From Toxotes chatareus (lineage: Eukaryota > Chordata > Actinopteri > Toxotidae): a DNA stretch of 64,000 nucleotides. This document shows positions 44,384 to 57,500 of this stretch, in pieces. The stretch is taken from NCBI GenBank assembly GCA_016801885.1, contig JAFBJY010000141.1:62001-126000 (forward strand), written 5' to 3'. A program made the position numbers and the translations under genes. The notes beneath the pieces are model-generated. The model was not told where the DNA came from. It saw only the letters and a list, made by a program, of their open reading frames with translations, and ran no database searches. Positions within the stretch are counted from its first letter, which is position 1; every line of letters starts with the position of its first letter.

Positions 44384-46700
44384 TGTTTGTCCTTTGATGC
44401 AACATTGTTTTTTTTTTTTAATGCTGATCATAACTGTGAGATATTCTCATGGTTGCTCAACTTCTTAACTTTGTTTTGGTGTGATGCACTGTAGTTTGTG
44501 TTAAAGGAAAGGATTTCTAGGAAGTCTGTACTGTCTGCAACAAGATCCTTTCTAAAGAAATTCTAATGGAAATGATGGAGTTGGATGTCATAGCACAAAG
44601 TGGAGTGTGCTGTGTGTTATTTTAGGAAATTACGTCAATGTACTGTAGGTCAGGTCTGTGATGTATTATGATACTTGATGGAGGACTTCACTTTAAGTGC
44701 TGTGAACAGGAAACAGTTGGATGTGTTGGTAAAATCTTCTTATTTCCAATGTGTGAATCACTTTCATCATCTCTCAAGATTTGGCCCAAAAACAAAGAAG
44801 CAGTTTAAGACTCAGGAGAAATAATCTCCCAGTCCAATGCAAACTAACCAGCACACACTGTTTCCACTTCTACAATCATCTACTTATTATTGTGCTTTAA
44901 CATTTCAGCCTTCTAACATTTACCTGTCACTGAGTCCACTTGTGTCTTATACTGAACAGTAGGTTTAAATCTCCTTTTGGCTTTGAGCCTTGATTTTTAG
45001 TTCATTTCCAGTGCAATACAATTATGTCCTGTAGTAAATCTCCAGAATGAGTCGTAGGACTTAAAGCTAGATCAGCTGTTGCATGAAGTGTTTCAGGCTG
45101 TGTTCATGTTCACCCTCTTTGGTTAAGGGACAGTAAAACTATCAGTGATTTCCTCCCTGTGGAGGAAATTTAGGCTGCTGAGAATTCTTCCTGCCTTGAA
45201 AACCTTCGTCCTGAAACTGGAATCTAAAATATGTTGATGTGTTTGAGGTGGCATGTGATGCATTTGGACGAGTGTTCATTTGCGGTGTTTTGAGTGTAGG
45301 AGGTAAACTGTTGATGACTGTGAGGACAGAATAAGTTTGGAAGTTTAACTCTGCCACTTTAGACTCTCAGCTCTGATTCTTGTTTCCTGCTCCATGCAGC
45401 TCATCTACAGGACTGTATTAAGTCCTATTGTTGAAGGATCTTAATTATTAAGCAGTGAAACTATTTCATATGAGGAAATGGTACATTCATTTTTTGAAAT
45501 GTTTCCTTTCTTCTGTTTCTTTGTCTTTTGATGATGGTCACTAAGCTCCAAATCTTGTAGCTGTTCAAAATTCAGCCCCCTATATTTTCCATGATGGGGT
45601 GTGTGTGTGTGTGTGTGTGTGTGTGGTGTTTGGTGAAGTGACAAAATCATCTTGACATCTTGATGGAAAAGTAGGATGAAGGAAAAGTTCTCACTGCAGC
45701 AGCTGTAGCATTTTATTATTATGGGCACAATTACATTACAAGAGCCAGTTTAACTCTGTCATTTCCAGGCTCTGTGTTTCCAGTTCACCATTCACCACAC
45801 AATGATGTACTTTATTTCTTCATGATGACTCTTTTTGAAGAGAGAGGAGAAAATTTCTTCTGTCATTTTTGCCTTTTTTTCTCACAACACTTGTTTTAAA
45901 GATTTTCATGATTAGAAGAAAAACACATTTTCTTGGTGGTCGGAGAAAATGAGGAACTGTTCCATCATTTATCCAGAAGTTTCTATAGTAATGTGATCAT
46001 TATTCTGTGACTGTGACAGGAGGAGTTCAGTGAATTGATGTGACTCGTCTGTGCTCTTTCACTGCTCATTTTAATGAAGTATATATTCCCTCTCTGTATT
46101 ATGATATTGGATTGTAACTCAGCTTTACCACAACACTGTCATTGTACACCTGTATGTTTTGTTCACCGTGTTGATCCATCTGTCTTCCTGTATTCATTCT
46201 CTCACTCCCTCGCTCACTACAACCACATACACTAAATACACTAAACTGTAGTAAACTGTGGAAAAGCTAATCCATTATGTGTGAAACATAATGTGGCTGG
46301 ATGATGTTCAGAGGAAACAGATTTTCTGAATGAATGAGGTAATGAAGTTTATTAACAGCAGTGGAGGTGGGAGACTGGGGTTTGTATCCAGAGTCCACTC
46401 TGTGGTTAGGTTTGGTATTTACAGCTATTTAACAATACACACCTAATATAAATGTCACACACACACATTTCATCAGAGAGACCAGCTCTCAGAAATAAGT
46501 CCAGCAGTGGAGACAGTCCAACAGGCTCCACATGTTTCTGCACTACTCTACTACTGTGCTGAGAGGAGACTGTACTGAAGCTGTCAGCTGTACCATCAGC
46601 CTCTGTGTCACACACTGCTACTGTACATGAAGACTGCTGTCAGCTCGGCTCAGCTCCACTCATCACTAACTTCATTTAGAGCAAACAGAGCTCTGCTGTA
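42710..46700. repeat. Spacer with inverted copies of blocks from 1-230, 22.2 and 25.5 kb
   Basis: 43665-44194 matches 1-230 reversed; 44390-44590 matches 25490-25690 reversed; 44696-44962 matches 22236-22500 reversed. A TTAGGG-like stretch (44230-44300), a (GT)n-(GA)n tract (44342-44385) and a (GT)n tract (45598-45625) also lie here. No protein gene was supported. Confidence 0.65.
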
Positions 46701-46763
46701 ACAGGAAGCAGCAGAAAGTCAGAGGCTTCAGGTGTTTTCAGGAAGGGACGTCACTTCACATAC

Positions 46764-46955
46764 CTTCACAACTCGAGTCAGCATCAGACGGACAGACGCA
46801 CAATAAACATCCACGGTAGCTGGAATTTCCCTCTCAGCTCCGGTGTTTCCTGGTGGAAAACGCCAGGACATGAAATGAGACGATCCGTTGCCTTGAAATC
46901 CAAAGAGGAAAGCAACGGCGGGGATCCACACGGTGTGTATCCAGAAGTAAAGCAT
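46764..46955 (-). CDS. Possible first coding exon with signal peptide
   Basis: ATG at 46955 opens MLYFWIHTVWIPAVAFLFGF, a hydrophobic leader typical of secreted or membrane proteins, followed by a polar part of ~40 residues. A donor site (GAAG/gtatgt) at 46763 ends it after 64 codons. The exon lies in a CpG-rich patch (46800-47170), as promoters and first exons of vertebrate genes do. No family was recognised, and further exons would lie to the left in this window, where none was found. Confidence 0.4.
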
Positions 46956-47006
46956 GGTGTCCTTTAATCAGCTGCAAAAGTTCTGCGCTCTTCCCGACGA
47001 AGCTCC

Positions 47007-47249
47007 GTGTCCAGCGGTTCATTTCCAGAAGAGAAAGCGCTGCAGATGAAGCCGAGCGGAGGAAGAAATCCCAGTGTGAACGCTGCTGATGAACACAAGA
47101 GCTGGAGACTCTGTCGCTGCTTCTTCTGCTGCTTTCACACGGACATTAGCGACCCCTACCGGAACTTTTATCCAGAGAGGAAGAGGCTGTGTCTGTGTGT
47201 GAGTCCTCTGTCTCTGTCTCTGAGTGTGTGCTCATTATGTTGCTACTAA
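47007..47249 (+). other. CpG-rich open stretch, gene status unclear
   Basis: Frame of 80 aa on the + strand, Cys-rich in the middle (RLCRCFFCCFHTDISD), ending in a repeat-like Ser/Leu/Cys run. It diverges from the minus-strand exon at 46955, so the patch could be a bidirectional promoter. No motif supports a protein. From 47250 to 48150 nothing was recognised. Confidence 0.2.
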
Positions 47250-48159
47250 AGCAGCGTTTCATGGTTCAGGACTGACAGCAGGACTAATGTGGACAAATCC
47301 AACTCATTTCATTCTGCACCACAACCATGATTTGTCACATGAAGTGAAGTGAAGCCAGTGAAGAGGAGGGGAATGGGAGGAGGAAGCAACACAAAGTGTT
47401 TGCTGGTCTCTGATGGGATCTTAGCCAGCAGTTTGTCTCTGTGTTATTCTGTCTCTGCACCGTTAAACATTCATACTCAGGTGGACAGTCACAGTGGACA
47501 CTGTCTAATGTCCAGGGGGAAAAAAAGTTCTTTTATCACATATTAAAGCTGTGTGATGTTCACTGACACTGACCATGTGTAGTTTAAACACATGCGTACA
47601 AGTTTATTTTCCTTCAGACAGAAGATGAGCTGATTAATGCAGGAAACAACATGAGTCAGACTCAAGTATCTGCCTTTATAATTCTAAAAACATGAGCTGA
47701 GGACAAAAGGTGAAGACGACAGCTCATATGGAAAATTGGCACATTAAGAAAACATATATTATTTGTGTGAATAACATTAGTGCATATTTTCCAGTTTTGA
47801 TATATGATGGTATTATAAAAATATATATGTCTTTTCAGTCTAAAATCCTTCTAGTGTATCTACAGGAGCTGATTAGTCCCATATATACAGTGGTGTTCCA
47901 GTATATGTCAGAGGTCAAAGTGAAGACAGTCTAGTTTGTCTCATTGGATAAAGCCAGTTATCTGTGTGCAAACAAGCGTGACAGCAGATTTATTCCACTT
48001 AGTTCTGTCAGAGCCACTGAAGCTGTTTCTTTACTTTTTATTCTTCCCTCGAGCTGCAGTGAGAACATCTACAGAAGAAACATTATTATTATTATTTACT
48101 GTCCAACACAGTAAAGTGTAAATGATGGACATTTACTCAAAAGATCTTTTTATTTACAC

Positions 48160-49260
48160 TGTCACAGGATAGAAAGAACAAAGAACTTCACAGTGACAAA
48201 TGTCTCACAGAAGAGACACTGCTTTGACTGTATGTTTAGGGACGTCTTCCTGCTGAAAGATGAACCTCTGCCCCAGTCTCAAATCTTTTGCAGCCTCTAA
48301 CAGGTTTTCATCCAGGATTGCCCTGTATTTAGCTCCATCCATCTTCCCATCAACTCTGACCAGCTTCCTGTTCCTGCTGAAGAAAAGCACCCCCACAGCA
48401 TGATGCTGCCACCACCATGGTGGGGATGGTGTGTTCAGGTTGATGTGCAGTTTTCAGTTTCCGCCACACATAGCGGTTTGCATGTAGGCCAGAAAGTTCA
48501 ATTTTGGTTTCATCTGACCACAGCACCTTCTTCCACATGTTTCCTGTGTCCTCTTACATGGCTTGTGGCAAACTTCAAATGGGACTTCTTATTGCTTTCT
48601 TTCAACAATGGCTTTCTTCTTGCCACTCTTCCATAAAAGCCAAATTTGTGGAGTGTGGAACTAATTGTCCTGTGGACAGATTCTCCCACCTGAGCTGTGG
48701 ATTTCTGCAGCTCCTTCAGAGTTACCATCAGCCCTTTGGCTGCTTCTCTGATTAATTCTCTCCTTGCCCTTCTTGTCAGTTTATGTGAACGTCCATGTCT
48801 TGGTAAGGTTGCAGTTGTGCCATATGCTTTCCATTTTCAAATGATGGATTAAACAGTGCTTTAAACTTCTCCACAACTTTATCCCTGACCTGTCTGGTGT
48901 GTTCCTTAGTCTTCATGATGCTGTTTGTTCACTAAAGTTCTCTAACAAACCTCTGAGGTCTTCACAGAACAGCTGTATTTATACTGAGATTGAAGTACAC
49001 ACAGGTGGATGCTAATTAGGTGACTTCTGAAGGCACTTGGTTGCATTGGATTTTATTTAGGGGTATCAGAGTAAAGAGGGCTGAATACATATGCACGCCA
49101 CACTTTTCAGATTTTTATTTGTATAAAATCTTAAACACAAAGTATTTTTCTTCCACTTCACAGTTATGCGTCACTTTGTGTTGGTCTATCACATAAATTC
49201 CCAATAAAATACATTTAATTTTTGTTCTGCTTTATTCTTGAATGCTTTGCTTTAATTTGA
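48160..49260 (-). mobile_element. Tc1/mariner transposon remnant
   Basis: Transposase frames on the minus strand: start region (48918, MKTKEHTRQVRDKVVEKFKA), helix-turn-helix part (48728-48510: VGESVHRTISSTLHKFGFYG), DDE part (48538-48350: KKVLWSDETKIELSG) and the end (48396-48205: IFQQEDVPKHTVKAV). The second Asp area reads QEDVPKHT where QNDNDPKH is usual. At least three frame breaks. The right end (49080-49260) is AT-rich 5' flanking sequence; the left end is cut at ~48180. Confidence 0.88.
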
Positions 49261-51480
49261 AATGATTAAAGCCGAGCTGGCCCAATTTATCACCTTGATG
49301 TTAATAACCTATTTTGACTTGATTAATGTATTTGTGTGTAACTGTAGATGCTACAACAGCGTCAGCTTGGCATGTTATCTAAAAACTCTCCAGCTGATTC
49401 TAAATGTTGCAGTGTGAGTACTGACAGGAACAAGGAAAAGAGTGTCAGTGTGGTGTGTTCAGAGTTGTAGTTACTGACAGTGACCACTGGAGGGCAGTGA
49501 TCATGGTAGTTTCTCTGTGAACAGTCCAGTTCCATCCACATAAATGTGAAGCCTGAATGTTTGTGTTGAAGACATCACTGTTGAAATGGAGAATTTAGTT
49601 CCATTGGAGCTCAGCTGATTCAACTGATCAATAATCAATAATACTGAAAACATCAAACAGCAGCAGAGTGTGTGTGTGTTCACACTGGGAGTCATGAGGA
49701 GGTTTCATGTCTTAATAACACTTCAGCATGTGAACTTCAGTCTGACTGAGACTCAGTCCAACCAGTCACACTGCATATTTGGATAATGAAGAGACAACAC
49801 ACCCACACACACACACACACACTTTGTAGCGCAGATGATTTTCTCCATCTGAAGGTAAATGTCAGCAGTTTTAATCACTCTCGGTTGTTACCTGGGATTT
49901 CTGACCTTTGAGTTACTGTGGGGTTTTTTTTCTTTTGTGTGTGTGTGTCAGTAAAAGTGCACACACACACACTCACAGAAGAAGCGTAAAAGAGTAAAAA
50001 GAAGCTTGAACTGAAGAACTAAGAGCCTTTCCTACATTGACAGGAGAGAGCTGCAGAGGGATGAAGTTCATGGGAAAAACGTAAAGTAAGTGGAGCTCCT
50101 GATTGGTTTAATTTGTCTTCATTAAAGGGACATGGTTTTCTCTAGTTTGTGGAAAATGCTGACAGTGACGAGGAGTTTGTTTAAATCAGGAGGAGGTTTG
50201 AAACAGTTGTCGTCTCAAACTGAAATATCAGCTTGGAAAATTTAGACGGGTAATACGGCCGTCTTTTCATGACACTTGTGTGTGTGTGTGTGTGTGTGTG
50301 TGTGGGCAGGAAAAGAAACTGTGAAAAGTCCTGATGAACTTTACAGACGATATTGAACCATGGTGAAATTACAGGATATGGTCTGTAACAGACATGGACT
50401 CATGGGCCTCCTTCTCAGAGCAGGAGGAGCAGCTGATATTTCTACAGAAGAAATGATGGAGATGATGATTCATGTAAAACATATGAAGTTAAGGTTTTAG
50501 TCTGTTGGAGATACAGAATGTTCACTGAATAAAAGCTTTGTTACACTTTTTGGTCGAAGCAGATAAAAACATTTTTCAAGTTGACCAACTAAATCAGCAC
50601 AGTAACTGCAACTGTAACTACATTTTCTCTGTCTGAAGGTAAATGTTAGGAGTTGTAATGTTTTATACATCAGCACCACCTGTTGTTACCTGAGTTTCTG
50701 ACGTTTGAGTTTTTGTGGGGTTGTTGTGGAGTTGTTGTTAAACCTGAAGTTACTGTGCCAAACCCAAATCCTGCTTCGTAGTACAGGAACTACATTCTTT
50801 ATGTAAAACTGTACGTAAACATGATCAATGATGAAATGAAATATATTTCCTTTAAAAATAGTATTTAGGCTTTATTGAAAATGTCAGTCTTTTATTTTGA
50901 AAAGACTGTACAAGTTGTTTGGAATCTAATACTTTTGTAGAGAAAAGTAACTCAGTACTTTTATTGGGGAGAAAATATTTCACTGTTTTCCTACATTTAT
51001 TTCACAGCTACAGTTACTTTTCAGATGAAGATTTGAAATAAAAACCAAATGAGTCTGTTCTGCATGATCAGCACTTTGACTTTTGACAGTTGAAGCATAT
51101 TTTACTGATTACACTCGTGTACTTTTACTGAAGTGAAATTAGAAAGCAGGATTTTTAGACTGTGTCAGATAAAACCAGTGGATCTCAGTCTGTCTGTGTG
51201 TCAGTGAATGGAAATGCTCATGACCCCATCTAGTGGACTGACAGTGGAAGAACAGCAGCTGATGGCAGCTTCCTCTGCCTCACACTGCTGTCTGACTGCA
51301 TTCAGCTGACACTGATATGAAAGAGGAAAGAAGAGCCAATCAGTGGAGGAGCAACTGATATTTCTACAGGACAAATGATGGAGAGGAGGATTTCAGTTGA
51401 TGTGCAGATGAATGATTTGTGTTTTCTCTCCAGATGAAGGTAGAAAGTGTGTGTGAGCTGATGTGGATGTGAATTCAGCA
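49260..51480. promoter_or_regulatory. Upstream region of the NLR gene
   Basis: Holds several CA/GT tracts (49800-49825, 49935-49975, 50275-50305). A possible noncoding first exon ends at ~50083 with a donor (AACGTAAA/gtaagt) after GAGAGAGCTGCAGAGG. Otherwise no gene or transposon was recognised. Confidence 0.3.
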
Positions 51481-51482
51481 TC

Positions 51483-51570
51483 ATGAATCAGTGTGAGGAC
51501 AGAGAGGAGGGAGCCCTCCCCTAAAAAGCAGTCTGTGTGGGGACCATGAGATCCAGACCAAAGCTCAGAG
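51483..51570 (+). CDS. NLR exon 1, frameshifted
   Basis: Starts MNQCEDREE, the usual first residues of fish NLRC3-like proteins, and ends at donor GAG/gtgaga. The frame hits TAA at about 51520. The expected GDHE-type continuation is read in another frame. Confidence 0.75.
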
Positions 51571-54500
51571 GTGAGATGAGGATCTCTAACTGTCCATGAC
51601 TCTTCTCCATGTCAGAGCTCAGCACTCACATCACTGCACCATCATTATTCACACTCAAAGCTCTGCGTGTGTTGTGTTGAAGGCAAGAGCAGGAGCACAC
51701 ACCAGACTCTGCTGGACCTGGACCTGAACATGGACCTGAGTCCAGCTGTGTGTCCATGAAGAGTGACATGTCAAAGGATCACTTCATTGATTTCAAAGGA
51801 CAGCCTCCTTCTGGTGCAAAGAAGTGAGCTGCAACTGAAAACATGTTTTCTTTTTTACTATGAGAACACTGTATGAATGTTGTCCCTGTCCCCATGTCCC
51901 TGATGGTCTTAATTTCTGTGTCCACCAGGATCCATCAGAGACCAGACTTCCCTGTACCTGAGTTCAGCTGTGTGTCCATGAAGAGTGACATGTCAAAGGA
52001 TCACTTCATTGATTTCAAAGGACAGCCTCCCTCTGCTGCAAAGAAGTGAGCTGCAGCTGAGTTTAAAATGTATCAGACAGCTGTCCTGTATAACTGGTCT
52101 TCTATGAAAGATGAAGTGATTGTGTTTTGTCTCCAGGCTTCATGAATGACACAGTATATGAACATGATCAGGCTGAAACACAGGCTTTAGTGGCAAAGTT
52201 GATGTTTCTCTTTTCAAGAAAAGCACTTCTTATGTTCTTATATGTGTCATTCAGATCAGAACTAAAACTCCCTGTAACTCAGCACCTATCCAGTTCCAGT
52301 GTTTGTGTTAGTGTCCTGTAGCAGAGGTGAGACTTCTGTCAAACCCAGTGTGAGTCCTTAAACTCATCATTTAAAAGGTGGACTTGTTGTGATGTCTCTA
52401 GGTCATGAGGTACAGAATTGATTGCTTGTTTCCTCTCATTGAGAATGTCACAGCACAGTAGTGTTTGCTTTAATCAGGACAGTCACCACAGAACATAAAA
52501 GCAGCTGTTGTTTGTGTACAAAGCATAAAACGCTCACAGATGCTGCAAACATAATGTGAGCTAATTCTTCATGATTCCTCCACAGAGTGGACCAGGAGAG
52601 CTCAGAGGTTCCCAGTGCTCAGTCTGCCCAGCAGCATCAAACACACCTGGACTCCATATTTATGGTCTGTACATGAACAACAACTACTTTGACATCTGTT
52701 GTGTTGACAATAATCTCCATGCTGCACTTTTTAGAGCAGTGGATTGTCAGTGTGTCCAACATGGATCTGATGTTTGGCTCCATGGTTTTACTTTGATTGT
52801 GTCATTCATATAGTTTTCTGTTCCAGCTGCTGGAGGAGAACATTGTCACTTTTGTGAAGAAGGAGCTGAAGAAGATCCAGAAGGTTGTGAGTCCAGATTA
52901 CCCAGAATCCTCAGAGAGTCAGAGGGAGGATGAGGAGGTGTTGGATGGTGAGGATGAAGAGCAGAGGAGGAGCAGCAGAGAGGCTTTTGTGAAGATCACA
53001 GTGAACTTCCTGAGGAGAATGAAGCAGGAGGAGCTGGCTGACTGTCTGCACAGCAGTAAGAGGATTTCTCTAAAGATTCAACATGATGGACAAATGGGAC
53101 ATTTACTAACGTCTCAAGACATGGAGGGAAATATGTTCATGTGTGTGCTTTAGGGGGATGAACATGTCGTGTTTTCTTTATGAATCAGTCATTGATGATG
53201 TTTCTTGTTTGTTCATTCAGGACATGTTGCTGCAGTTTGTCAACGTAAACTTAAATCTGCTCTGAAGAAGAAGTTCCAGTGTGTGTTTGAGGGGATCTCT
53301 AAAGCAGGAAACCCAACCCTTCTGAATCAGATCTACACAGAGCTCTACATCACGGAGGGAGGGACTGGAGAGGTCAATGATGAACATGAGGTCAGACAGA
53401 TTGAAACAGAATCCAGGAAACCAACCAGACCAGAAACAAGTATCAGACAAGAAGACATCTTTAAAGCCTCACCTGGAAGAGATGGACCAATCAGAACAGT
53501 GATGACAAAGGGAGTAGCTGGCATTGGGAAAACAGTCTTAACACAGAAGTTAACTCTGGACTGGGCTGAAGACAAAGCCAACCAGGACATACACTTCACA
53601 TTTCCATTCACGTTCAGAGAGCTCAATGTGCTGAAAGAGAAAAAGTTCAGCTTGGTGGAACTTGTTCATCAGTTCTTTACTGAAACCAAAGAAGCAGGAC
53701 TCTGCAGGTTTGAAGAGGTCCAGGTTCTGTTCATCTTTGACGGTCTGGATGAGTGTCGACTTCCTCTGGACTTCCACAACACTGAGATCCTGACTGATGT
53801 TACAGAGTCCACCTCAGTGGATGTGCTGCTGACAAACCTCATCAGGGGGAAACTGCTTCCCTCTGCTCGCCTCTGGATAACCACACGACCTGCAGCAGCC
53901 AATCAGATCCCTGCTGAGTGTGTTGACATGGTGACAGAGGTCAGAGGGTTCACTGACCCACAGAAGGAGGAGTACTTCAGGAAGAGGTTCAGAGAGGAGG
54001 AGCAGGCCAGAAGGATCATCTCCCACATCAAGACTTCACGAAGCCTCCACATCATGTGCCACATCCCGGTCTTCTGCTGGATCACTGCTACAGTTCTGGA
54101 GGATGTGTTGGAAACCAGAGATGGAGGAGGGCTGCCCAAGACCCTGACTCAGATGTACATCCACTTCCTGGTGGTTCAGTCCAAACTGAAGAATGTTAAG
54201 TATGATGGAGGAGCTGAGACAGATCCACACTGGAGTCCAGAGACCAGGAAGATGATGAAGTCTCTGGGAAAACTGGCTTTTGAGCAGCTGCAGAAAGGAA
54301 ACCTGATCTTCTATGAATCAGACCTGACAGAGTGTGGCATCGATATCAGAGCAGCCTCAGTGTACTCAGGAGTGTTCACACAGGTTTTTAAAGAGGAGAG
54401 AGGACTGTACCAGGACAAGGTGTTCTGCTTCGTCCATCTGAGTCTTCAGGAGATTCTGGCTGCTCTTCATGTCCATCTGACCTTCATTAAGTCTGGAGTC

Positions 54501-57500
54501 AATCTGCTGTCAGAAGAACAATCAACCTCCAACTGGTCTAAACTGTTCAGATACAAACCTGATACAACACAGCTCTATCAGAGGGCTGTGGACAAAGCCT
54601 TACAGAGTCCAAATGGACACCTGGACTTGTTCCTTCGCTTCCTCCTGGGTCTTTCACTGCAGACCAATCAGACTCTCCTACGAGGTCTGCTGACACAGAC
54701 AGGAAGTGGCTCACAGACCAATCAGCAAACAGTCCAGTACATCAAGAAGAAGATTGAAGAGACTCCCTCTGCAGAGCAAAGCATAAACCTGTTCCACTGT
54801 CTGAATGAACTGAATGATCGTTCTCTAGTGGAGCAGATCCAACAGTCCCTGAGTTCAGGACGTCTCTCCACAGGTGAACTGTCTCCTGCTCAATGGTCAG
54901 CTCTGGTCTTCATCTTACTGTCATCAGAAAAAGATCTGGACGTGTTTGACCTGAAGAAATACTCTGCTTCAGAGGAGGCTCTTCTGAAGCTGCTGCCAGT
55001 TGTCAAAGCCTCTAACAAAGCTCTGTAAGTGTATAGATAGTTGGATTTATTCATCATTATATAAAGACTCTGCTATTTTATTCAGCAGGAGGGAAAATAA
55101 ATTCCTCTCTTCTTTAATTTCTTATCATCATCTCTGAGCTCTGAGCTTCAGCACATTGAATCTGAATTAAAACAATGGATCCTTCATTAAAGAGCCAAGT
55201 CTCAGCTTTAATTTGAGCAGGTTGACATCAGTATAGAAAGAACTGTGTGGGAGATTCAGCCCTTTTAGTGGTTCAAAAGTAACTGGACAAATACACACGA
55301 AGTGAAACAAACTCATCAGATTTAATATTTAGTGTAAAATCCTTTGCAGTCATTGACTGTAGTATCCATTATTATATTTTAAAGTGAATGTGCTGAGATC
55401 CCAAATAACATATCATGTCTTACTGTCCAAATACTTACGGCATTGACTGTACATGTCTGTTTATTACTGATTGTGTCATATTTAACTGTCATGTCTCCAA
55501 CTTGTTGAGTATAAAACAGAAAGGATTTGAATCAGAGCCAATGAAAGATGATCATCAATGTAGAAACTCCTCATTGGTTAGCAGGTGGATAAAGAGCTGA
55601 TATTTCTGCTTCACTCAACAAATCTGTGTTTGATGTTTGGCCCAGTTTTCAAATGCATGTCTGTTAGTTTGCTGTGAGCTGCAGAGCAAACTGAGAGTTT
55701 TGTTCCTTTGATTGTCATTTCAACGCAAATGTTATTTGACTTTTTCTTCATTGTTTCCTCTTCAGACTGAGCAGCTGTAACCTCTCAGAGAGAAGCTGTG
55801 AAGCTCTATCCTCAGTTCTCAGCTCCCAGTCCTCTAGTCTGAGACACCTGGACCTGAGTAACAACAAGCTGCAGGATTCAGGAGTGAATCTGCTGTGTGG
55901 TTTTCTGGAGAGTCCACACTGTAGACTGGAGACTCTGAGGTCAGTTCACTGTCTGTTACTGTTGTAGATCTTATATCTTTAATCCACAACTGAACCTGGT
56001 TTATCTTCATCCAACTTGAATCCATTCTTCTTGAATGAATGAGATTGTAAATAGTTGTTGTTCCATATTGTGACTTTTTCTTATCTCAGACTAAGAATTA
56101 TTCCTTTAGTTTCACTTCATTTCAGTCAGTTGTCATGAATAATGTCTGTTGACTTCAATGAAACCTTCAGAACTCACACACTCGTATTTGTCACAGTCAG
56201 CAGACTAATGTTTTCTAAATGAAGTGTAGAAAATGCCCAGTGTGAGTTGTTCAAAGTCCATTTTTATCACAACAATATACAGAAGATCCTCACAACTAAT
56301 ATTTGTGCCAATCAATTGAAAAACACTTGAAGTTCATTTCAATGAAGTGTCAGGACTAATGTCAGTGTGTGTGTGTGTGTGTGTGTGTTTTGATATTTAA
56401 CACGTGTGTGGTAAATTGTGGTCTTTTCTCATTGAGTTGAATTGACTTGTTAAATGTGTTAAGGAGCAAAGACTTAAAGGACCACACTGTTGGTTTATAG
56501 ATAGATAGATAGATATACTTTATTCATCCCTCAGGGGGAAATTAGTTACAGCAGCAAGTAAAACAGTCACAAAAAGAAAGGAAAGGACAAGTTGACAGCT
56601 AACTGGCAGCACTTAGCAACTCTACAAAATACACTGTAACAAAGTGTAAGACATAAAGAGTGAATGTATATATAAATATATATGACAAGAAAAATAATAA
56701 TATTAATAACAAGATAAAATAAAAAAATAAAAACAGGGAGGAGAATAATATGTACAATAATATATACAACGTTGTAAAAATATAACCTGTCAGGTGTGCA
56801 GTGTGTACATTTATAATAGAAAAATAGTTAGAGCCATGGTTCTCTAATGGTGGTATGTACAGTTGTGCAGCAGTGTATAGTTATGTACACATAATATACA
56901 TATACTAGGGGTGTGCGATATGACGATATTAGATCGTGAAGGATTAGAAAGTGTTGACGATCTGCCAGAGGAGAGAGATCGTATTATCTATAGGGCACAT
57001 TCTATTAATTGCAGCTCTATGCTTGCGCACAGACGCACAAGAGAAGTTTTTTTTTTCCTTAGGCAACTAACAGCCCGCTTCACGTGAACATGACCAACCA
57101 ATCATGGCGAAGTACGAGCAGTGCTGTTTAACCACCTGAAGAAGCAGCATCCGAAACAATTAGCTGAGAGCCAAGCAGCGAGGCCAACCACACATCAGCC
57201 AGTGGTAACGGCTAAAGACATTACACAGAAACAACCAACTATAACACAAGCCTTTGATAAAAGCACGCTGTGTGTGAGAAGTAGCAAACGGTGGAAAGAG
57301 GTGACTCTTTTATCTTTAGGGCTAAGTTTTTACATAGAGAATAGTTTGGTTCTAAATTAACTTCACTGTAAAAATGAACTGATAAAATCATGATCGTGAT
57401 TTTACCATTAAAAAACCGTGATGTGATATTTTTGCCATATCACCCACCCCTAATTTCTCCTAAAGACAGATCACATCTCTCTGATCACATCATGTTGAAA

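Noticed and set aside
53205..53220. TTG start for the NLR large exon
   Set aside because: It is in the intron; the acceptor CAG at 53218-53220 defines the exon start.
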